Positions 11,443 to 23,560 of a DNA stretch of 64,000 nucleotides are shown piece by piece. Made by a program: the position numbers and the translations under genes. Under the pieces are notes generated by a model that made no database searches, was not told the DNA's origin, and was given only the letters and a program-made list of their open reading frames with translations. How positions within the stretch are numbered: the first letter of the stretch is position 1; each line of letters starts with the position of its first letter. The stretch is from the NCBI GenBank assembly GCA_964016985.1, contig OZ024821.1:125052035-125116034 (forward strand). The letters are read 5' to 3'. This DNA is from Anodontia alba (Eukaryota; Mollusca; Bivalvia; Lucinida; Lucinidae).

Positions 11443-11486
<44 letters not shown>
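11443..11486. repeat. (TA)n microsatellite
   Basis: An uninterrupted alternating TA run of about 44 bp. Confidence 0.95.
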
Positions 11487-11487
<1 letters not shown>

Positions 11488-11720
11488 TGCAGAGTGCAGA
11501 ATACGCTCTATGTAAATGAACGAGCATGGGTTAAAATTAAATGTTTAAGAAAACGTATGTAAACCATGGTTGTTTGTAAATTACAAAGGATTTGTTAAAG
11601 TAAAGTTCTTGATTACAATGCCGGGATCATTTTGACAGTTCTCTGGGTTGTTACTTATGAAGGAATAAGAACACATAGCCTGAATTATCGTCCTGAAAAG
11701 ACTTCCGATATAATTTTCAG

Positions 11721-11834
11721 GAACTTCATGTCACGACCAGGCGATATGTATCCTATACAGTAAAGAAACCGCATGTTCCTTACAATGGCGGGGTTGGGCC
11801 AGAGAAACTTGTCCTGTGATGTGTGGCTTATGTG
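11721..11834 (+). CDS. ShKT domain exon 1 (most diverged)
   Basis: Acceptor TAATTTTCAG, 38 codons, donor G|GTAGTA, phase 1-1. The product TSCHDQAICILYSKETAC.. ends WARETCPVMCGLC. Six cysteines with spacing 5-8-11-3-2, as in all other copies, identify a ShKT module. It lacks the KEDCS.YGRDYAC wording shared by copies 3 to 6 and has HDQAIC and a Trp pair instead, so it is the oldest or most divergent repeat. The first intron upstream (4.5 kb) carries the 1.76 kb array element. Confidence 0.85.
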
Positions 11835-12190
11835 GTAGTATTGTTGCTGTATTTACTAAAATATTCGGACAGTATTGAAATCAAGTCTGTTGTTTTTCTA
11901 TTTCAATTTTGTTCTGTATTTCCAAATGATCACTGTTGAGTCTGTTTAGCCAGGCTAGTAAGTGTGTATGCAAAGGCCGTTCATAATCTTTACTGAACGT
12001 TGTTTGTACAATCGAAAGATAAGAAATATTCAGTAGCGGACTGAGAAAGCACCCGATTGCTTGAAGTACATGCACAGATAGGAATGGCACTTACCACACT
12101 GCTGACCCTCAGGTTCGTTCCGGTATTTCACAGTCCTTCTATAGAATTTTGTATGTTAAATTGTAGCACTAAAGATTACTGTAAACTAAT
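11835..12190. other. intron, nothing recognised
   Basis: No exon or clear repeat before the MITE that starts at 12191. Confidence 0.5.
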
Positions 12191-12467
12191 CATCACGAAA
12201 ACACGCTATATAGTTTTGACCCCCTTAAACCTCACTTTTATACAGAAAAACAGGGGTTTACAGCGGTATACATTAGTTTTCTTATTTCCGCTCAAAACAT
12301 AGATTATGGGTACTCGTTAGAATTGCCTCGTCGAGGCGGTTCTAACGAGTACCCACAATCTATGTTTTGAGCAGAAATATGAAAAATATTATATTTTTTT
12401 TATCTGAAAAATTTCACATTTTGGTGGCAATATTCTCAATATATTTGAATAGGCGTGTTTCGTAATG
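12191..12467. mobile_element. MITE family A, copy 1 (CATCACGAAAACACGCCTA termini)
   Basis: Starts CATCACGAAAACACG and ends AATAGGCGTGTTTCGTAATG, which are inverted relatives. The centre is a long palindrome, GGGTACTCGTTAGAATTGCC … GGCGGTTCTAACGAGTACCC, flanked by CTCAAAACATAGAT / ATCTATGTTTTGAG. Other copies: 27698-27976, 32262-32519, 36106-36407 and 52693-52965. Confidence 0.85.
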
Positions 12468-13111
12468 CATGCCGATTAATCTGATTACCAGACTGTAGTA
12501 AAGCAGATACACTGTCATCGGTAAAAAAAAACTAAGCTGCAGTGTCGGCGACGTAGCGTCCCGCCAAACATGACCAACTGATTTCATCGACAGTGTTACT
12601 GAACCAACACAATCATTCACCCATTCTGTAATAATTAGTTTTTTTTTTTTTGTTTTGTTTTTTTTTCACAATTTCTCAGTTAGCAGCCAATGCTATATAT
12701 TAAAGCACCACATTGATTGTTGAAGCATCTGACTGATAAATTATATGAATCTTATTAAGATGTACGCATATATAGTAATTGAGACGTTTTATTTTACAAT
12801 CAGAGACACTTTGTGATTTAGCATTGTATTACTATAAGACACCGGGCTTCTGACGTCAATATGTTTCAAAAAGAGAAGTTGATGACAAATGATTGAGAAC
12901 TTATTGAACATGGAAATAATGTAATTTGTGTGATATTGTTCGGAAATAATATGGTTTGTATATATGTAAGTTATAATAAGCTGCATAATATATGAATGTA
13001 ATGTATAATCTTGAGTACCAAAGATCCAAGATATTTTCTAGTTTAGACATTAATATTTAATATGTGTAAAATGTTGTTTTAAAATACTAACTCAGACTTC
13101 ATTCCCTTCAG
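12468..13111. other. intron, AT-rich, nothing recognised
   Basis: Contains a T-rich run (12640-12668) and AT-rich sequence leading to the acceptor CATTCCCTTCAG. Confidence 0.5.
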
Positions 13112-13156
13112 GCACGACAACTGAGAGTACCACACAGGTTTCAGTGACAAGTAGTA
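13112..13156 (+). CDS. linker exon 2: Thr/Ser-rich, 15 codons
   Basis: Acceptor ATTCCCTTCAG and strong donor A|GTAAGT bracket a phase 1-1 exon encoding TTTESTTQVSVTSS. Frame, phase and composition fit between ShKT1 and ShKT2. A recognisable but frameshifted relative, including part of its intron flank, occurs at 30384-30428. Confidence 0.75.
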
Positions 13157-13446
13157 GTAAGTGATTGTCATTGTCTATCCCTGAGAGAACGTGTAGCGCA
13201 TTTGTCCGAGTAATATTTCGACACACAAAACTTTTAAACCAATATAGAGCATAGTGATACTACGTACAGAAAAACAGTTTGATCAGGTCTAGACTATTTC
13301 CTAATCAGCCAGCACTGTTAAACATGTCATGAGATGGATATATTCAGTTGTGAGGATAAGTATAGTTTAGGTGTCTGAATATTCCGGTTAACTGTGGTTA
13401 TTTATTATTTGAGCCCCACCAAGCAAAACTTTGTCTTTGGGCCATG

Positions 13447-13512
13447 TGCGGACAGCGAAGGTTAAGATCAGGCTATGCGGATGCGCAGTCTGATCAGGGC
13501 ATTCATTGTCCG
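13447..13512. repeat. GATCAG-family hairpin
   Basis: GCGGACAGCGAAGGTTAAGA / TGATCAGGGC..TCATTGTCCG pair imperfectly around GCGGATGCGC. Confidence 0.6.
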
Positions 13513-14939
13513 TTGATAGAATCATTCGATACTACAGAATGATCAAAATGTGTGAATTGAGAGCTAAGGCCCGGATATTACTTAGCGCTTGCGCAGTATG
13601 ATCTGAATCTGCCCATGTTGCGCATGTTCGATGGCACCTTTTCGCTTGACGCGGCCCATTTATCAAATAAATAATAATGAACAGTTAACACGAGAAAGAT
13701 CCACGCCGGGATGTGCTTACAAGAAGCTTATGATAACAAATGCTGAAGCAATGAATGCGAGACAGAACATCAAAAAAAATATCTAAGCAAAACATGGCAA
13801 TGCTACCAACACAGCGAACTCAGAGGAACGCCAAGAGGAGTCTATTTTATTGTTACAAGTATACGCAATAAGACAGGACAAGGAACAAACAATGACAAGA
13901 CGGCATAGTTGCAATAACTAGCATACAAGAAGAACTGTAACAACAGAACCACATTGAAACAGTCAGCAGAAATAATTACTGTGCTAATTGGTTGAGAAGT
14001 AGCTTAAACTAGTTTTACTCGATCGAAACCGCGCCCCTGGTTCTGATGCTGATCAAATTTACAAATATATCTTCTGACCTTTTTTAATATTTGTTATTGT
14101 TTAAATATGTCATGTTGTGGGTATTCAGAATCGACACGAGCCATTATGTGAACTTAATACGTAACTACAACATATTTTCTTCAAGAAATATAAAAATAAT
14201 TTACTATATTAACCCTAAATATTCGAACACATTGGCCTGATCAACCAAGCGTTCTGTGGTATCTGATTAGGGTCTGCATTGTTTGTCATTCATCTGACAA
14301 TATTTTAGACACATCTGTGGGTCGTCAAAAAGACTCGTTGAAATTTAAGCGCATTTGTAGTTAAGCAAGGTGTTCGAATACTTATTGGTAAATATGGTAA
14401 TATAAGGGCGTTCACAGTCCGATGATGGTTCTCAATGAGACCCAAACTGTTAGTAAGTGAAAATTCTTTTTAGTGTATGATCAAAAGAATTCTTTGGATT
14501 AATGATATTTATTATTGTTTAAATATGGCATATTATGGGTACTCATGAGAGTCGCCACGAGCCACGAAGAGACTTAATGCTGACCACAACATATTGTCGT
14601 CAAGAAATAGGAAAAGTATTGACTGTATTTACCCTGTGTATTCAGACAGATAAGCTGGGCAAATAATGTGGACCCAGATCAGATGCCGCTCTCATCTAGC
14701 AATTTTTGCACACATCAACACGTCGTAAACTTGACTGACTCATATTTTAGGACAAGTTTAGTTTAGAGTTCAGGTGTCCGAATACTTAAGGTAAATACTG
14801 GTGATGAGTCGAAATACGATGGGCTACGCTATTGAACATCTCCTCGATTCAGTGTTATGATTTGTGAAAGAGTCTTTTATACTAGACGTTCGGTTCGTTG
14901 ATTATTCTGCACCCGAGATTCTGCAGTTATCTCATAGAT
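13513..14939. other. intron with repeat remnants
   Basis: 13680-13965 resembles the unclassified dispersed repeat in minus orientation. 14101-14180 and 14515-14610 are two decayed 'GTTGTGGGTA.TCA' palindromes with the same flanks (CATGTTGTGGG … CAACATATT). No exon seen. Confidence 0.45.
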
Positions 14940-15181
14940 CGAGGGTTGAGCGCAAGACTGGCTAAGTCAGATGGTTGTTTTTCCCCAAACCTAATCTCCT
15001 CACCATGAAGGCGTTATGAAGATTACAACATTTCTTTCTGTAAACAATGAAAATTTAGGTGCCATTGCTCGTATGAGCAATGGCACCTAAATTTGCATTG
15101 TTTACAAAGGGGTCCAAATTGCCCCTAAACAAGGGTTTCAAAAATATGTTTGAGTTACTATAGTCTTGCGCTCAACCCTCG
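14940..15181. mobile_element. 242-bp MITE with perfect 20-bp termini
   Basis: Left terminus 14940-14959 is exactly inverted at 15162-15181 (CGAGGGTTGAGCGCAAGACT). The interior is a nearly perfect hairpin with arms GTAAACAATG..AATTTAGG and GAGCAATGGCACCTAAATTT. No coding content. It ends 144 bp before the ShKT2 exon. No other copy noticed. Confidence 0.85.
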
Positions 15182-15325
15182 AGATGACTTAGTTATTATT
15201 GGGACGACTGGAAGCTGCTTATAAAGATAAATTACTGCAAAGATGAATTGCTGCTGAGATAAATTAGCACGTTTTAACTGTCTGGCACATATGAATGTGT
15301 ATTATAAACACTTTTCTACTAGCAG

Positions 15326-15436
15326 GTTGTAAAGATCTACTGGACTGCACGGTGTATGGTAGAGACTATGCATGCAAGGGGGAATATATTCCCTGGGCCC
15401 AGATCAACTGTCCGGCGTATTGTGGATTCTGTGGAG
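15326..15436 (+). CDS. ShKT domain exon 2
   Basis: Acceptor TTTCTACTAGCAG, 37 codons, donor GAG|GTATTG, phase 1-1. The product CKDLLDCTVYGRDYACKGEY.. continues through WAQINC to CPAYCGFCG. The cysteine spacing is 5-8-11-3-2. The YGRDYAC segment matches copies 4 to 6, while the first loop (KDLLD) is distinct. Confidence 0.92.
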
Positions 15437-17034
15437 GTATTGTAGCTTAACTCTTTCAACCCTGTAGACCCAAACATATACTTTTGCAAACAGTGTAGTC
15501 CAGCTGAGACGACTTGTCTTATTATGATATACACTGTCTGTCATGATATTTTTTATTTATTTTAGACTGAAACCTCTATTTTCAGTGTTCAAGGACAGAA
15601 AAGTCCACTTCAGAATTTTAGGGTGAATAAAATATGGAATCTGCAAACAGCGAAGTCCCAGTTTATCGATATCTTGACTCTGTAAACAGGCAACGAATTG
15701 CGCGGACTGAACTGGACCTTTCACCCGGCATAAAGGTCCCTTCCTCACATTGTATATCCTATGGTGGAACCCTGCTTTGTTTCTTTGCAAACAAAACTTT
15801 AGTTATAATGGCCACGTTAAGCGGAAAAGTGCCTTCAAAAATGCGAAATATAAGGGCAGATGCGCAAAAAAAAATCCGGGCCTTTGCTCTTCATCTATAC
15901 ATTCTATAGTATCAAATGATTCTGTTAGTGGACAGTGAAGGTCCTGATTTTTCTGCGCAGATGAGCAGGCTGATCTGGGCCTTCGATGTCCTTATATGCT
16001 CGTAGACATGATTTCTCATAGCGCGGCATATATATAAAATATATGGAAAGATAAAATGATAGGAATATGTTCAATTATTTCTATTTCGTATGTTTCCTCA
16101 TTCTGTAACATGTACTGTAATTCTTAAAGTGCAAAGATACAAACCATACTTCAAAATACTAGGGTGAAAGTGATGTCCATATTAGCAATACTATTTTGAA
16201 ACTATATATTTTTAATCAACAAAATATTCCATATCATATGTTTATGTTGTCTCCATATAAATATTTTATTTTTAATACTAAGTTTGAGTTAAATAAAATA
16301 TACATATATATGCATTTTCACGCTTCCTGGTGCAGAAACAAGTTAGATTGAAAGCGTTTTTATAAAATCATACACGTTTTACAGCTTATGCTAAAATACA
16401 AACACGATAAATCACATTTAATAGCAACAATCCATAGTTTGTAATATATATTTACAAAGTTGAAATACTATGGCAAGTCGAAAGTACTATCAGTGTCCAA
16501 AAAGCCGAAATCGAGCGTTGACAATACATTCTGCTATGAAGGGATACTTTGGGAGAAAAAAAGTACAAACAAAGAAACGAAAATAGCAGACTCGGTTTAA
16601 CTGAGTCTTTTCAAGAACAGTTATGTAACGTGCAGTATTGCTTTTGCCTCTAAGTCCATGCTTAAGCAAAAGGCCTATAATTAAATAAATCCATATGAGT
16701 TCAGTGATCCCAAAGTACTGGGCAATATAAAGTATACTATACTGAAGCCGTTATACGGACGCCACACAACATTTGACAACACTTGTATTGAAGATAAATT
16801 TATTGTGAAAGACGAAATCCTTTGGAAGCACAAACACATAAAGTAAATGGGTTGTAGAAAATCAAACGATTTTATCTTAATTATCAATACTTGTAAAAAT
16901 GTGTGGCTTAGTCAAATTACAAAAATGCTTTAATAATTTGGAAAAAGAACGGACTGTTTATTTGATATGCACAGATAGCTTCATGAATGTTGAGGCCTTT
17001 GCGCTGAATTATTTGCTGTAATTCTTTATTCCAG
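15437..17034. other. intron
   Basis: Nothing coding. 15449-15560 is a decayed AACTCTTTCA… MITE remnant and 15935-15995 a GATCAG-type hairpin. The remainder is AT-rich. Confidence 0.5.
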
Positions 17035-17070
17035 ACAGTAAAGCGACAACGGTAGCTGGATCTGCATCGG
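17035..17070 (+). CDS. linker exon 3: 12 codons
   Basis: Microexon between the acceptor TCTTTATTCCAG and the strong donor G|GTGAGT, phase 1-1, encoding SKATTVAGSAS. Small Ser/Thr/Ala/Gly composition and correct position between ShKT2 and ShKT3 support it. Its brevity makes it the least certain of the linkers. Confidence 0.6.
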
Positions 17071-18531
17071 GTGAGTCAGATTTTTCAATAAACATAAAGC
17101 AATGACAAATGAGCAAAAACACATACATTAGAAATGTATCGCAGACAGACTGAAACTAAATGAACGCCGTTAGACGTGTCACATCTGTTAAGTCTAAAGC
17201 GAAAACAATGTTAATTATTTTGTTTCAGTTTCATTGCAATATAGTGTTGAATTTATTAGAAGACGTAGATGTTAGAACGATACTTAAATTTTGTCCCAGT
17301 CACTTTTATTAATATATATGCAAAGGCTTCTTGTATTCTGTGAGTCCAGATTATCATCACTTGCTTCATATTTAGCTAGCCAGACTCAAGTACAAGCAAA
17401 ATAAAAACCTTTTTTTTTTCACTGACTTTAACCTGATCAAAATAATTCATTTTATGACCTCTTCTCCAATCTCTAACCTGATCAAAAAAATGATATTTAA
17501 CGGCCTCTTCTCCTATTTCAAAAAGAATGTTTCCCTTTCTGAGTTTTGTGACAGAGTGACAATAAAGTTGAAATGATTTGTGAAGCTGCAAACACTCTAA
17601 AATCTTCTGTTTGATACACAAACATTACGAATTTCATATTAGACCCGACTGCAGGTGAACAACTTATTATCCCAGCCGCAGCGTCAATGCCCTATCTTCT
17701 TATAGCATCTGTCGCCTTGTCAATAGGCTATGCCTGGCTCGCTTTGACAAATTACGGAAGCATTTGCATAACTGCATACGCACCGAAGCGCGAAGCTTTT
17801 AAGTAACAACCACAGTTTGGTTACCCCTACCTTTAGTTACGCGAACAGTTTTTGGTGTTCGTCGAGAACACCGAATGGGAACTGTTGCAGTGCAGTTCCT
17901 GTTGGACGCATATATAAACAATGGATAATTTACATAGATTTATGTATAAAAATAACTAATAATAATAATAATTACAATAATAATGATATAAAGGAATGTC
18001 TTTATTACACATTTATTATAGCACAGTTAAGGAGATAACACTTTATAGTGATAGACACTTATGATGTAGGATCCAAAGTGACCATTGAGAAAAGCAAGAT
18101 TGTTTAGCAAACATGGTTTTAGCTTTGGAGTCCAAAATGTTTTATAACGAGGCTGCGGTGTAATAATAATGATGATGATAATAATTATAGTAGTAGTAGT
18201 AGTAGTAGTCGTAGTATTTATTGATTTATCTATTTATTATTATTATCGCAGACACCTTTTCCTTTGATGAAAATTTGTCCGTGTTCTCATCCTTTTCCCA
18301 CAAAATAAGGTCTAATTTGTGTAAAATGGACAGCGGACTAATGTGACTGTAAAGATGCATAATCCTGGCATTCACCGTGCGCATGCAATACTTCTAAGGT
18401 TATTTTGCACTAGACCTAGCTTATATCTTTCTAGATATGTAGCAGCAACACTAGGGAAAATAACTAACCTAAAGAGACATTTTAGAGAAATCTGGCTAAT
18501 GAGAGTCCTGTATTGTTTCTTTTTCTTCCAG
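17071..18531. other. intron with simple repeats
   Basis: Contains AATAAT/TAATGA runs (17955-17985, 18165-18185), a TAG trinucleotide run (about 18188-18211) and a duplicated CCTGATCAAAA.AAT segment (17430 and 17478). No exon seen. Confidence 0.5.
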
Positions 18532-18648
18532 TCACGGCCTGTGAAGACAAAGAAGACTGTTCAAAATACGGCAAGGATTATGCTTGTGTTGAGGAGTTTA
18601 AGGAATGGGCAACAGTTAACTGTCCGAAATTTTGTGGGCTTTGTGATG
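18532..18648 (+). CDS. ShKT domain exon 3
   Basis: Polypyrimidine-rich acceptor TTTTTCTTCCAG, 39 codons, donor G|GTAAGC, phase 1-1. The product TACEDKEDCSKYGKDYAC.. runs through EFKEWATVNC to CPKFCGLCD. It has the standard six-cysteine spacing 5-8-11-3-2. It shares the DKEDCS and YG.DYAC wording with copies 4 to 6 but is more lysine-rich. The frame is open for some 190 bp upstream of the acceptor, which I regard as intron read-through, because the splice site and homology define the start. Confidence 0.93.
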
Positions 18649-19874
18649 GTAAGCACTTAAATGGGCATCTAATGCAAACACTTTAGTTCATTTCCAACCG
18701 AATGTTTATCATTCGCATACATATGAAATCCTACATTTACATAAATTGACATATATTTTTATAGTTTGATTTTAATAGGTTAGAAATGAGAAGACCTATC
18801 TATCTGTTAAATGGTACAAACTGACCATACTGGGCAGGTATGCAGACCCATCAGTTATGTCGCCATGCATCGAAATGAGTTTGGCTTATAGCGAATAACA
18901 TAACGGTTGGCAGAACAAAGACATGTTCCTTTTTGTGTGATGAATCCAGGAGACTCTGACTACCTAGATAAAAAAGACTAATGTCTGGCCCGATAACCAA
19001 TTTGATGTATTTTAATGGAACAGACAGATGTTCATTACCTTTATGGCACAACATTGTTCTTAGCGCATGCTTTATGTTGTTACATTTTTTCTTTGTCTGA
19101 ATTGGATTATCTAACTCATAACTCAACTCTGTTTAGTATGTGATAAGAAATTGGCCATGTAACTGTGCATTTAGGAGCATTCTTGAAGCCAAGATATGGA
19201 GCTAGCTACACCTTGTTCTGTAATTGCATACCCTTAAATATTTAACCTGCAGATAGGATGATTCGTTTTCAAGTCATACGGTGACAGGCCAGAATAAAAG
19301 TGTTGTAAGTTGAATTCAAACTCTCTACAGTGTCGATAGACGCAAGCAGTTCAGTTAAAGACAGAGACGCAGCAATGTTTAATAGTGAACCAAGAAGCGG
19401 CGCAAACCGTTAATGTGTTTGGCTTTTGTCTTTTTTTTGTGATATTATCCAAGAAAATAAATGTATTCATATAATTTAAAAGGCTTATCTTAGGTGGATA
19501 CATGGATATTCTGCGGCAAACTACATGCATCTTTGTTAACCCAATTATGTTTGATAACTTTGCTTTTCTTTAACTGCACGATGATGGGTCGATCCTCAGA
19601 CTAAATAACGGTTCCCTCCTCAATTTGTTTAAGATGGTTGGCTCTTGAATATCAATTAATGTGGCTGGGCCCATCGAGATACTGTTTGTGGCTTCCTTGT
19701 ATTCTGGCCAGATCGGCAGATCGCTTTGTTTCATCACACTGTTTGAGACTGTGACGTTTCACATATGAGGTAGAGAAACGCCATGTGGGCCGTTCATATG
19801 TTTGTAATTTGGAAGTGCATTAGAATTAAGGATGATGTTTTGCAGTAGTTAAACTGGTTTAAGTACCAACATTT
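18649..19874. other. intron, nothing recognised
   Basis: AT-rich, no exon and no clear repeat boundary. Confidence 0.5.
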
Positions 19875-20065
19875 TTTTTCTACTGTCCGTTCTAAAGCGG
19901 TTCCTCTGTTGCAGTTCTTGTTTGTTTGTGTGTCAGTGATGTTATATATGGTTCATATTTTATCATCGTTTGAGCCTCGTCATTTCTTCCCTTGGTGCCT
20001 TGGGAAGGTTGTGCTTCGTGACTGTGCGCACCTACCGGCGAAAAGGGAAGACCCTTATCAATCTT
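19875..20065 (+). repeat. unclassified dispersed repeat (plus copy)
   Basis: TTCCTCTGTTGCAGTTCTTG followed by GTCAGTGATGTTATATATGG, CATCGTTTGAGCCTCGTC and CTTGGTGCCTTGGGAAGG matches 21960-22130 and 35940-36095, and in inverse orientation 30535-30800, 39780-40060 and 43540-43670. Another partial copy may lie at 20280-20490. Confidence 0.55.
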
Positions 20066-20646
20066 TGCCGCAGGCTTGCTTCAGCATTTCAGTTATTTCT
20101 TGCTGTCGAGTCCTCATCGTTGTTTCATCTCTGTATTCGATTGATTTTTATGTTCTCGAAGATGTTGCACTGATGAGTTAAGAACCATTCACGCGGACTG
20201 GACAAATGTCTTGTGCATATCACGGCAGAACTAATGGCGAGGATTGTGGCCACGTAAATTCGATTTAAGCCCCCCCACCCCCAGTAATATTTTACTGACC
20301 GTTCCAAGGCGTGCTTCTGCTGTGGTTTACTACATCTGTCATTGTATGTCTTTGCATGAATGCTTTGGTGAAATTTTTATTTTGGATAGCCGTTATGCTG
20401 TCCTTTTGGCTTTCTGCTTGTAGTGTTTTGATTGTGGTGCCGTTACTTTAAGCGCGTCCTTCTTTCCCTTTCGTATCTTGGAACGGAAGGTGTTAGGTAA
20501 TTGTATCGATTCCTGATCATTGCTTTCCTTTCTTTTTATCTGGCCTTACTCTTCGTATATGCGTTGAATCCTCTTTTACTTGACACATTATGTTTGTTTT
20601 TCTTTTTGTATGTACAATATAGATTTATTTTCAATTCTGCTTGCAG

Positions 20647-20703
20647 TGAATCAAGGTCAACATACAACGCCAGCTGTGTTCGGGCAAGTGACCGGAACCA
20701 CAG
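20647..20703 (+). CDS. linker exon 4: 19 codons
   Basis: Between TTCTGCTTGCAG and the donor G|GTATTT, phase 1-1, encoding NQGQHTTPAVFGQVTGTT. Thr/Gly/Gln-rich composition, open frame and placement between ShKT3 and ShKT4 support it. It shows no close similarity to the other linkers. Confidence 0.68.
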
Positions 20704-21959
20704 GTATTTATGAGCTCTGGACCCAGCTGTTCAAAGCATCATTATTTTAGGGATGCCATTTAAGTACCATGATAGTAAATACTGAAGTACAAAAATGTAA
20801 ATATACACGAACCCAGTTCAGCCTGCGCGTTTAGAATTAGATGTTGTAAACTATATCGGCGTAAAGCTAAAAGCCTTGAACAGATTTTGGGGCTTCGCTT
20901 GTTAATCTGGTGCTTTACTGATCGCAAACGCACCAAAGACACCTTTTGTGATGCATGGCTTACATAATAGTATTTAAAATGCAAGTAGCTGTATTGCATT
21001 GCCATGCTATAAGTTGCTCATGAAAGGTTCAGTGTTCACACAATAAATTGTGACGCAATTTAATACAAAGAACTTATGTCATACGCGAGCAACAACGTCC
21101 TAGATCAGCTTATGTAATCGATTTTGGTTAGCGTGTTCCTGTTTCATGTATATATATTCTACAGTCTCCGGTCATCTGTAAATTGGTAACGGATGCCCTG
21201 ATCAGACTGACTAGATACGCATGCTGGTCTGTGCTTTCGTTGTCCGACTACATCGAATACACCTCTTTATTCTACTTGGTCTGTTTTGTTAGTGCCCAGG
21301 AGCGATTATCTGGACATTCAGGTTGATCCTAGTTTTATGGACGCATATGTCAGACGGTATAATGTTTAGTTTTGGGAGACGGTAGTCTTTTTTATTAGGT
21401 GCAAACCGATGAAATGAATATTGACGAGATTCATTGGACAATACATTACTAATGGCTTATTTCACTCAGTTATAGTTTCGATGACAGCCATCCCGACAGT
21501 GAAGCCATTTTAAGGCTTATTGTGAATTATTGACTGTTCTATAGCCTTAAGGTAGATGGATACCCTAATTAAATTTTCCGCCATTTATACAGGGGAGACA
21601 AACTTTAGTGATTTCCTGTCTGCTTTTCTGCATATCAATACCTTTCTTTAAAAGGGTCTGCACATGCAGGACAAAATTTGTTCTTTGTTCCCTTTGGAGT
21701 AGATTCTTTTTCAGAAGCGATAAAAATAATTTTGACAGTGCTACCTTCGATAAAAGTGTATCACTTCTCCTCAATCAAAGTTCCATTTAACAGACACACT
21801 CTTACCGTTCTTTCTCACAAATTCAGACGTATAGACGATGTGGGAGTAATATAGTAGGCATGATACGCTTACTGCTCTCTAGCACCTGATCTAGCAACTA
21901 TAGCAAGGGTGAGGCTTCGCGTTAGTAAAACTGGATTAGACCCCAAGTTTTCCTTCTGA
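20704..21959. other. intron, nothing recognised
   Basis: No exon or clear repeat identified. Confidence 0.5.
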
Positions 21960-22130
21960 CTTTTTCAAGAGGGTTCCTCTTTTGCAGTTCTTCTTTTTGC
22001 GTCGGTGGTTTTATATGTGGCATTTGTTTTGTCATTATTTGTTCCTCATCTCTCCTTTTGTGTCTCGGAAAAATTGGCTTCGAGATTGTGGCATTTCTCG
22101 GTTATCTTCACCTGTAAATTTTCTATGTCT
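21960..22130 (+). repeat. unclassified dispersed repeat (plus copy)
   Basis: GGGTTCCTCTTTTGCAGTTC, GCGTCGGTGGTTTTATATGT and TGTGTCTCGGAAAAATTGGC parallel the copies at 19875 and 35940. Confidence 0.55.
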
Positions 22131-22228
22131 GCACTAAATGCGTCAAATCTGCACATGTTTATTGATCAGTGATTGTAGATATAGTACCATAATATGACTT
22201 TTCACTACTTTCCTTATTATGTTTACAG

Positions 22229-22339
22229 ATTGTGTAGATAAAGAAGACTGTTCTGTATATGGACGTGACTACATATGTACTGCAGAATTTTCGACATGGG
22301 CAAGGATCCAGTGCCCAGCCTATTGTGGTTTATGTACAG
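22229..22339 (+). CDS. ShKT domain exon 4
   Basis: Acceptor TTATGTTTACAG, 37 codons, donor CAG|GTAATG, phase 1-1. The product CVDKEDCSVYGRDYICTAEF.. continues STWARIQC to CPAYCGLCT. It has standard spacing 5-8-11-3-2. At both DNA and protein level it is very close to ShKT5 and close to ShKT6, including the base context at both splice sites, pointing to recent tandem exon duplication. Confidence 0.95.
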
Positions 22340-22461
22340 GTAATGCTTAACAAAAACTTGAAATAGAATTTGGCAATATGTAATACGACTAGGTTTTGTT
22401 CATGACTACGAATCTAGAAGTTATGTGTATTCATTCGATATGCATAAAATTATTTTGAAAC

Positions 22462-22565
22462 CCAGCTAGCATTCTACATAAATCTATAGCGGGCCGTTAT
22501 CGGCCCGTTAGCTACCCTGACGGGCCGATAACGGCTCCCTATAGATTTATGTAGAATGCTTACTG
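22462..22565. repeat. palindrome family B, copy 1
   Basis: CCCAGCTAGCATTCTACATA … TATGTAGAATGCTTACTG with inner GGGCCGTTATCGGCCCGTTA / TGACGGGCCGATAACGGC forms a foldback of about 104 bp. Copies 2 and 3 are at 36922-37028 and 37038-37143. Confidence 0.85.
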
Positions 22566-23058
22566 TGAAGTAAATAAGGTTTCAAAATATTCCGAAGTAA
22601 TGATCCTTTGGAAATACAGAAGAAATCAAAAGCAAAAACTAGCAAACTCGGTTATATTAAATCTGTCCATGAGGAATAATAAAAATAAATGCAACATATT
22701 TCACACTCACTAGCATTTTGACGGTATTCTGTTTTCACAAAATAATCTATAAACTATATAATCGGAAAGGAACAAAAAAAAATAAAAGTATAAGCATTTT
22801 ATGAAAGTACGGGAAAACGTTTTACTGCTCTACGCAAGCACATAACGACTGCTGATGGAATAAAAACAAATATTCAGAAGTAGGGATCCTTCAGAAATAC
22901 AAAATTATAAGCGGAAACAAATACAAATAAATACCTAGTTGGATTGTATCCTTTCATGAGAAATAATGAAAAAGTAATGCAACATCTCTCACGCATAGTT
23001 TTACGCGTCTTTGTAACATGTATGCAAGTCTGAGGTGCCTTGACTCAATTTATTTTAG
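22566..23058. other. intron, nothing recognised
   Basis: AT-rich intron. CTTTCATGAGAAATAATGAA (about 22961) and its near copy at about 22668 suggest a small internal duplication. Confidence 0.45.
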
Positions 23059-23133
23059 GTGTCATAGCGTCGTCAACAGCGACGGTTGCGACAATGGAGA
23101 TGTCAACACAGAAACATACAGACAGTATGACAG
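23059..23133 (+). CDS. linker exon 5: 25 codons
   Basis: Acceptor TTTATTTTAG, donor CAG|GTATTT, phase 1-1, encoding VIASSTATVATMEMSTQKH and then TDSMT. The core TATVATMEMST is nearly repeated in linker 6 (TSTVVTMEMST) at 26176-26253. That similarity supports both exons, because two random open stretches would not match in frame and in splice phase. Confidence 0.85.
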
Positions 23134-23329
23134 GTATTTTTTGCACCAGTATGATATTCAATATTGAAGTATACAAATATAAATACCCATTAATGGAGTG
23201 AAACGAAATGTATGTATCTTTCGCAGTTTCAGGTTTTAAACCCTCATAAACTGTTAAAAACCGGGCTACAATGTAATAAAAGGGCCCTTATCACATATGC
23301 GAGCAGTGCCCTACAACATGGCATTTCCA

Positions 23330-23560
23330 GACTTATTTCTGATGTGTTGGCTACTTACAAAAACAAAATAAAAATGTCCAGGAAGAGTCACAATCACAGT
23401 TCTTAGCCTACCAATGTCAACAAAAGGAAAAGCAAATAAACCATGACAGATAATGCACAAAATATACCTTAAGATTCCTAGGAAATATCACAATCACGAC
23501 CAAAGAAACAAGTTACAGATAAAAAAAAGCAACCAGTTACACCTTCCATCCCCAACAAGT
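23330..23560 (-). repeat. unclassified dispersed repeat remnants (minus orientation)
   Basis: Two starts of the type TCCAGGAAGAGTCACAATCA (23377) and TAGGAAATATCACAATCACG (23479) match the start of the copies at 30540, 39787 and 43566. Confidence 0.5.

Noticed and set aside
18343..18531. Open frame upstream of ShKT3 as a longer exon
   Set aside because: A strong polypyrimidine acceptor and homology both place the exon start at 18532; the upstream part has no similarity to any linker.
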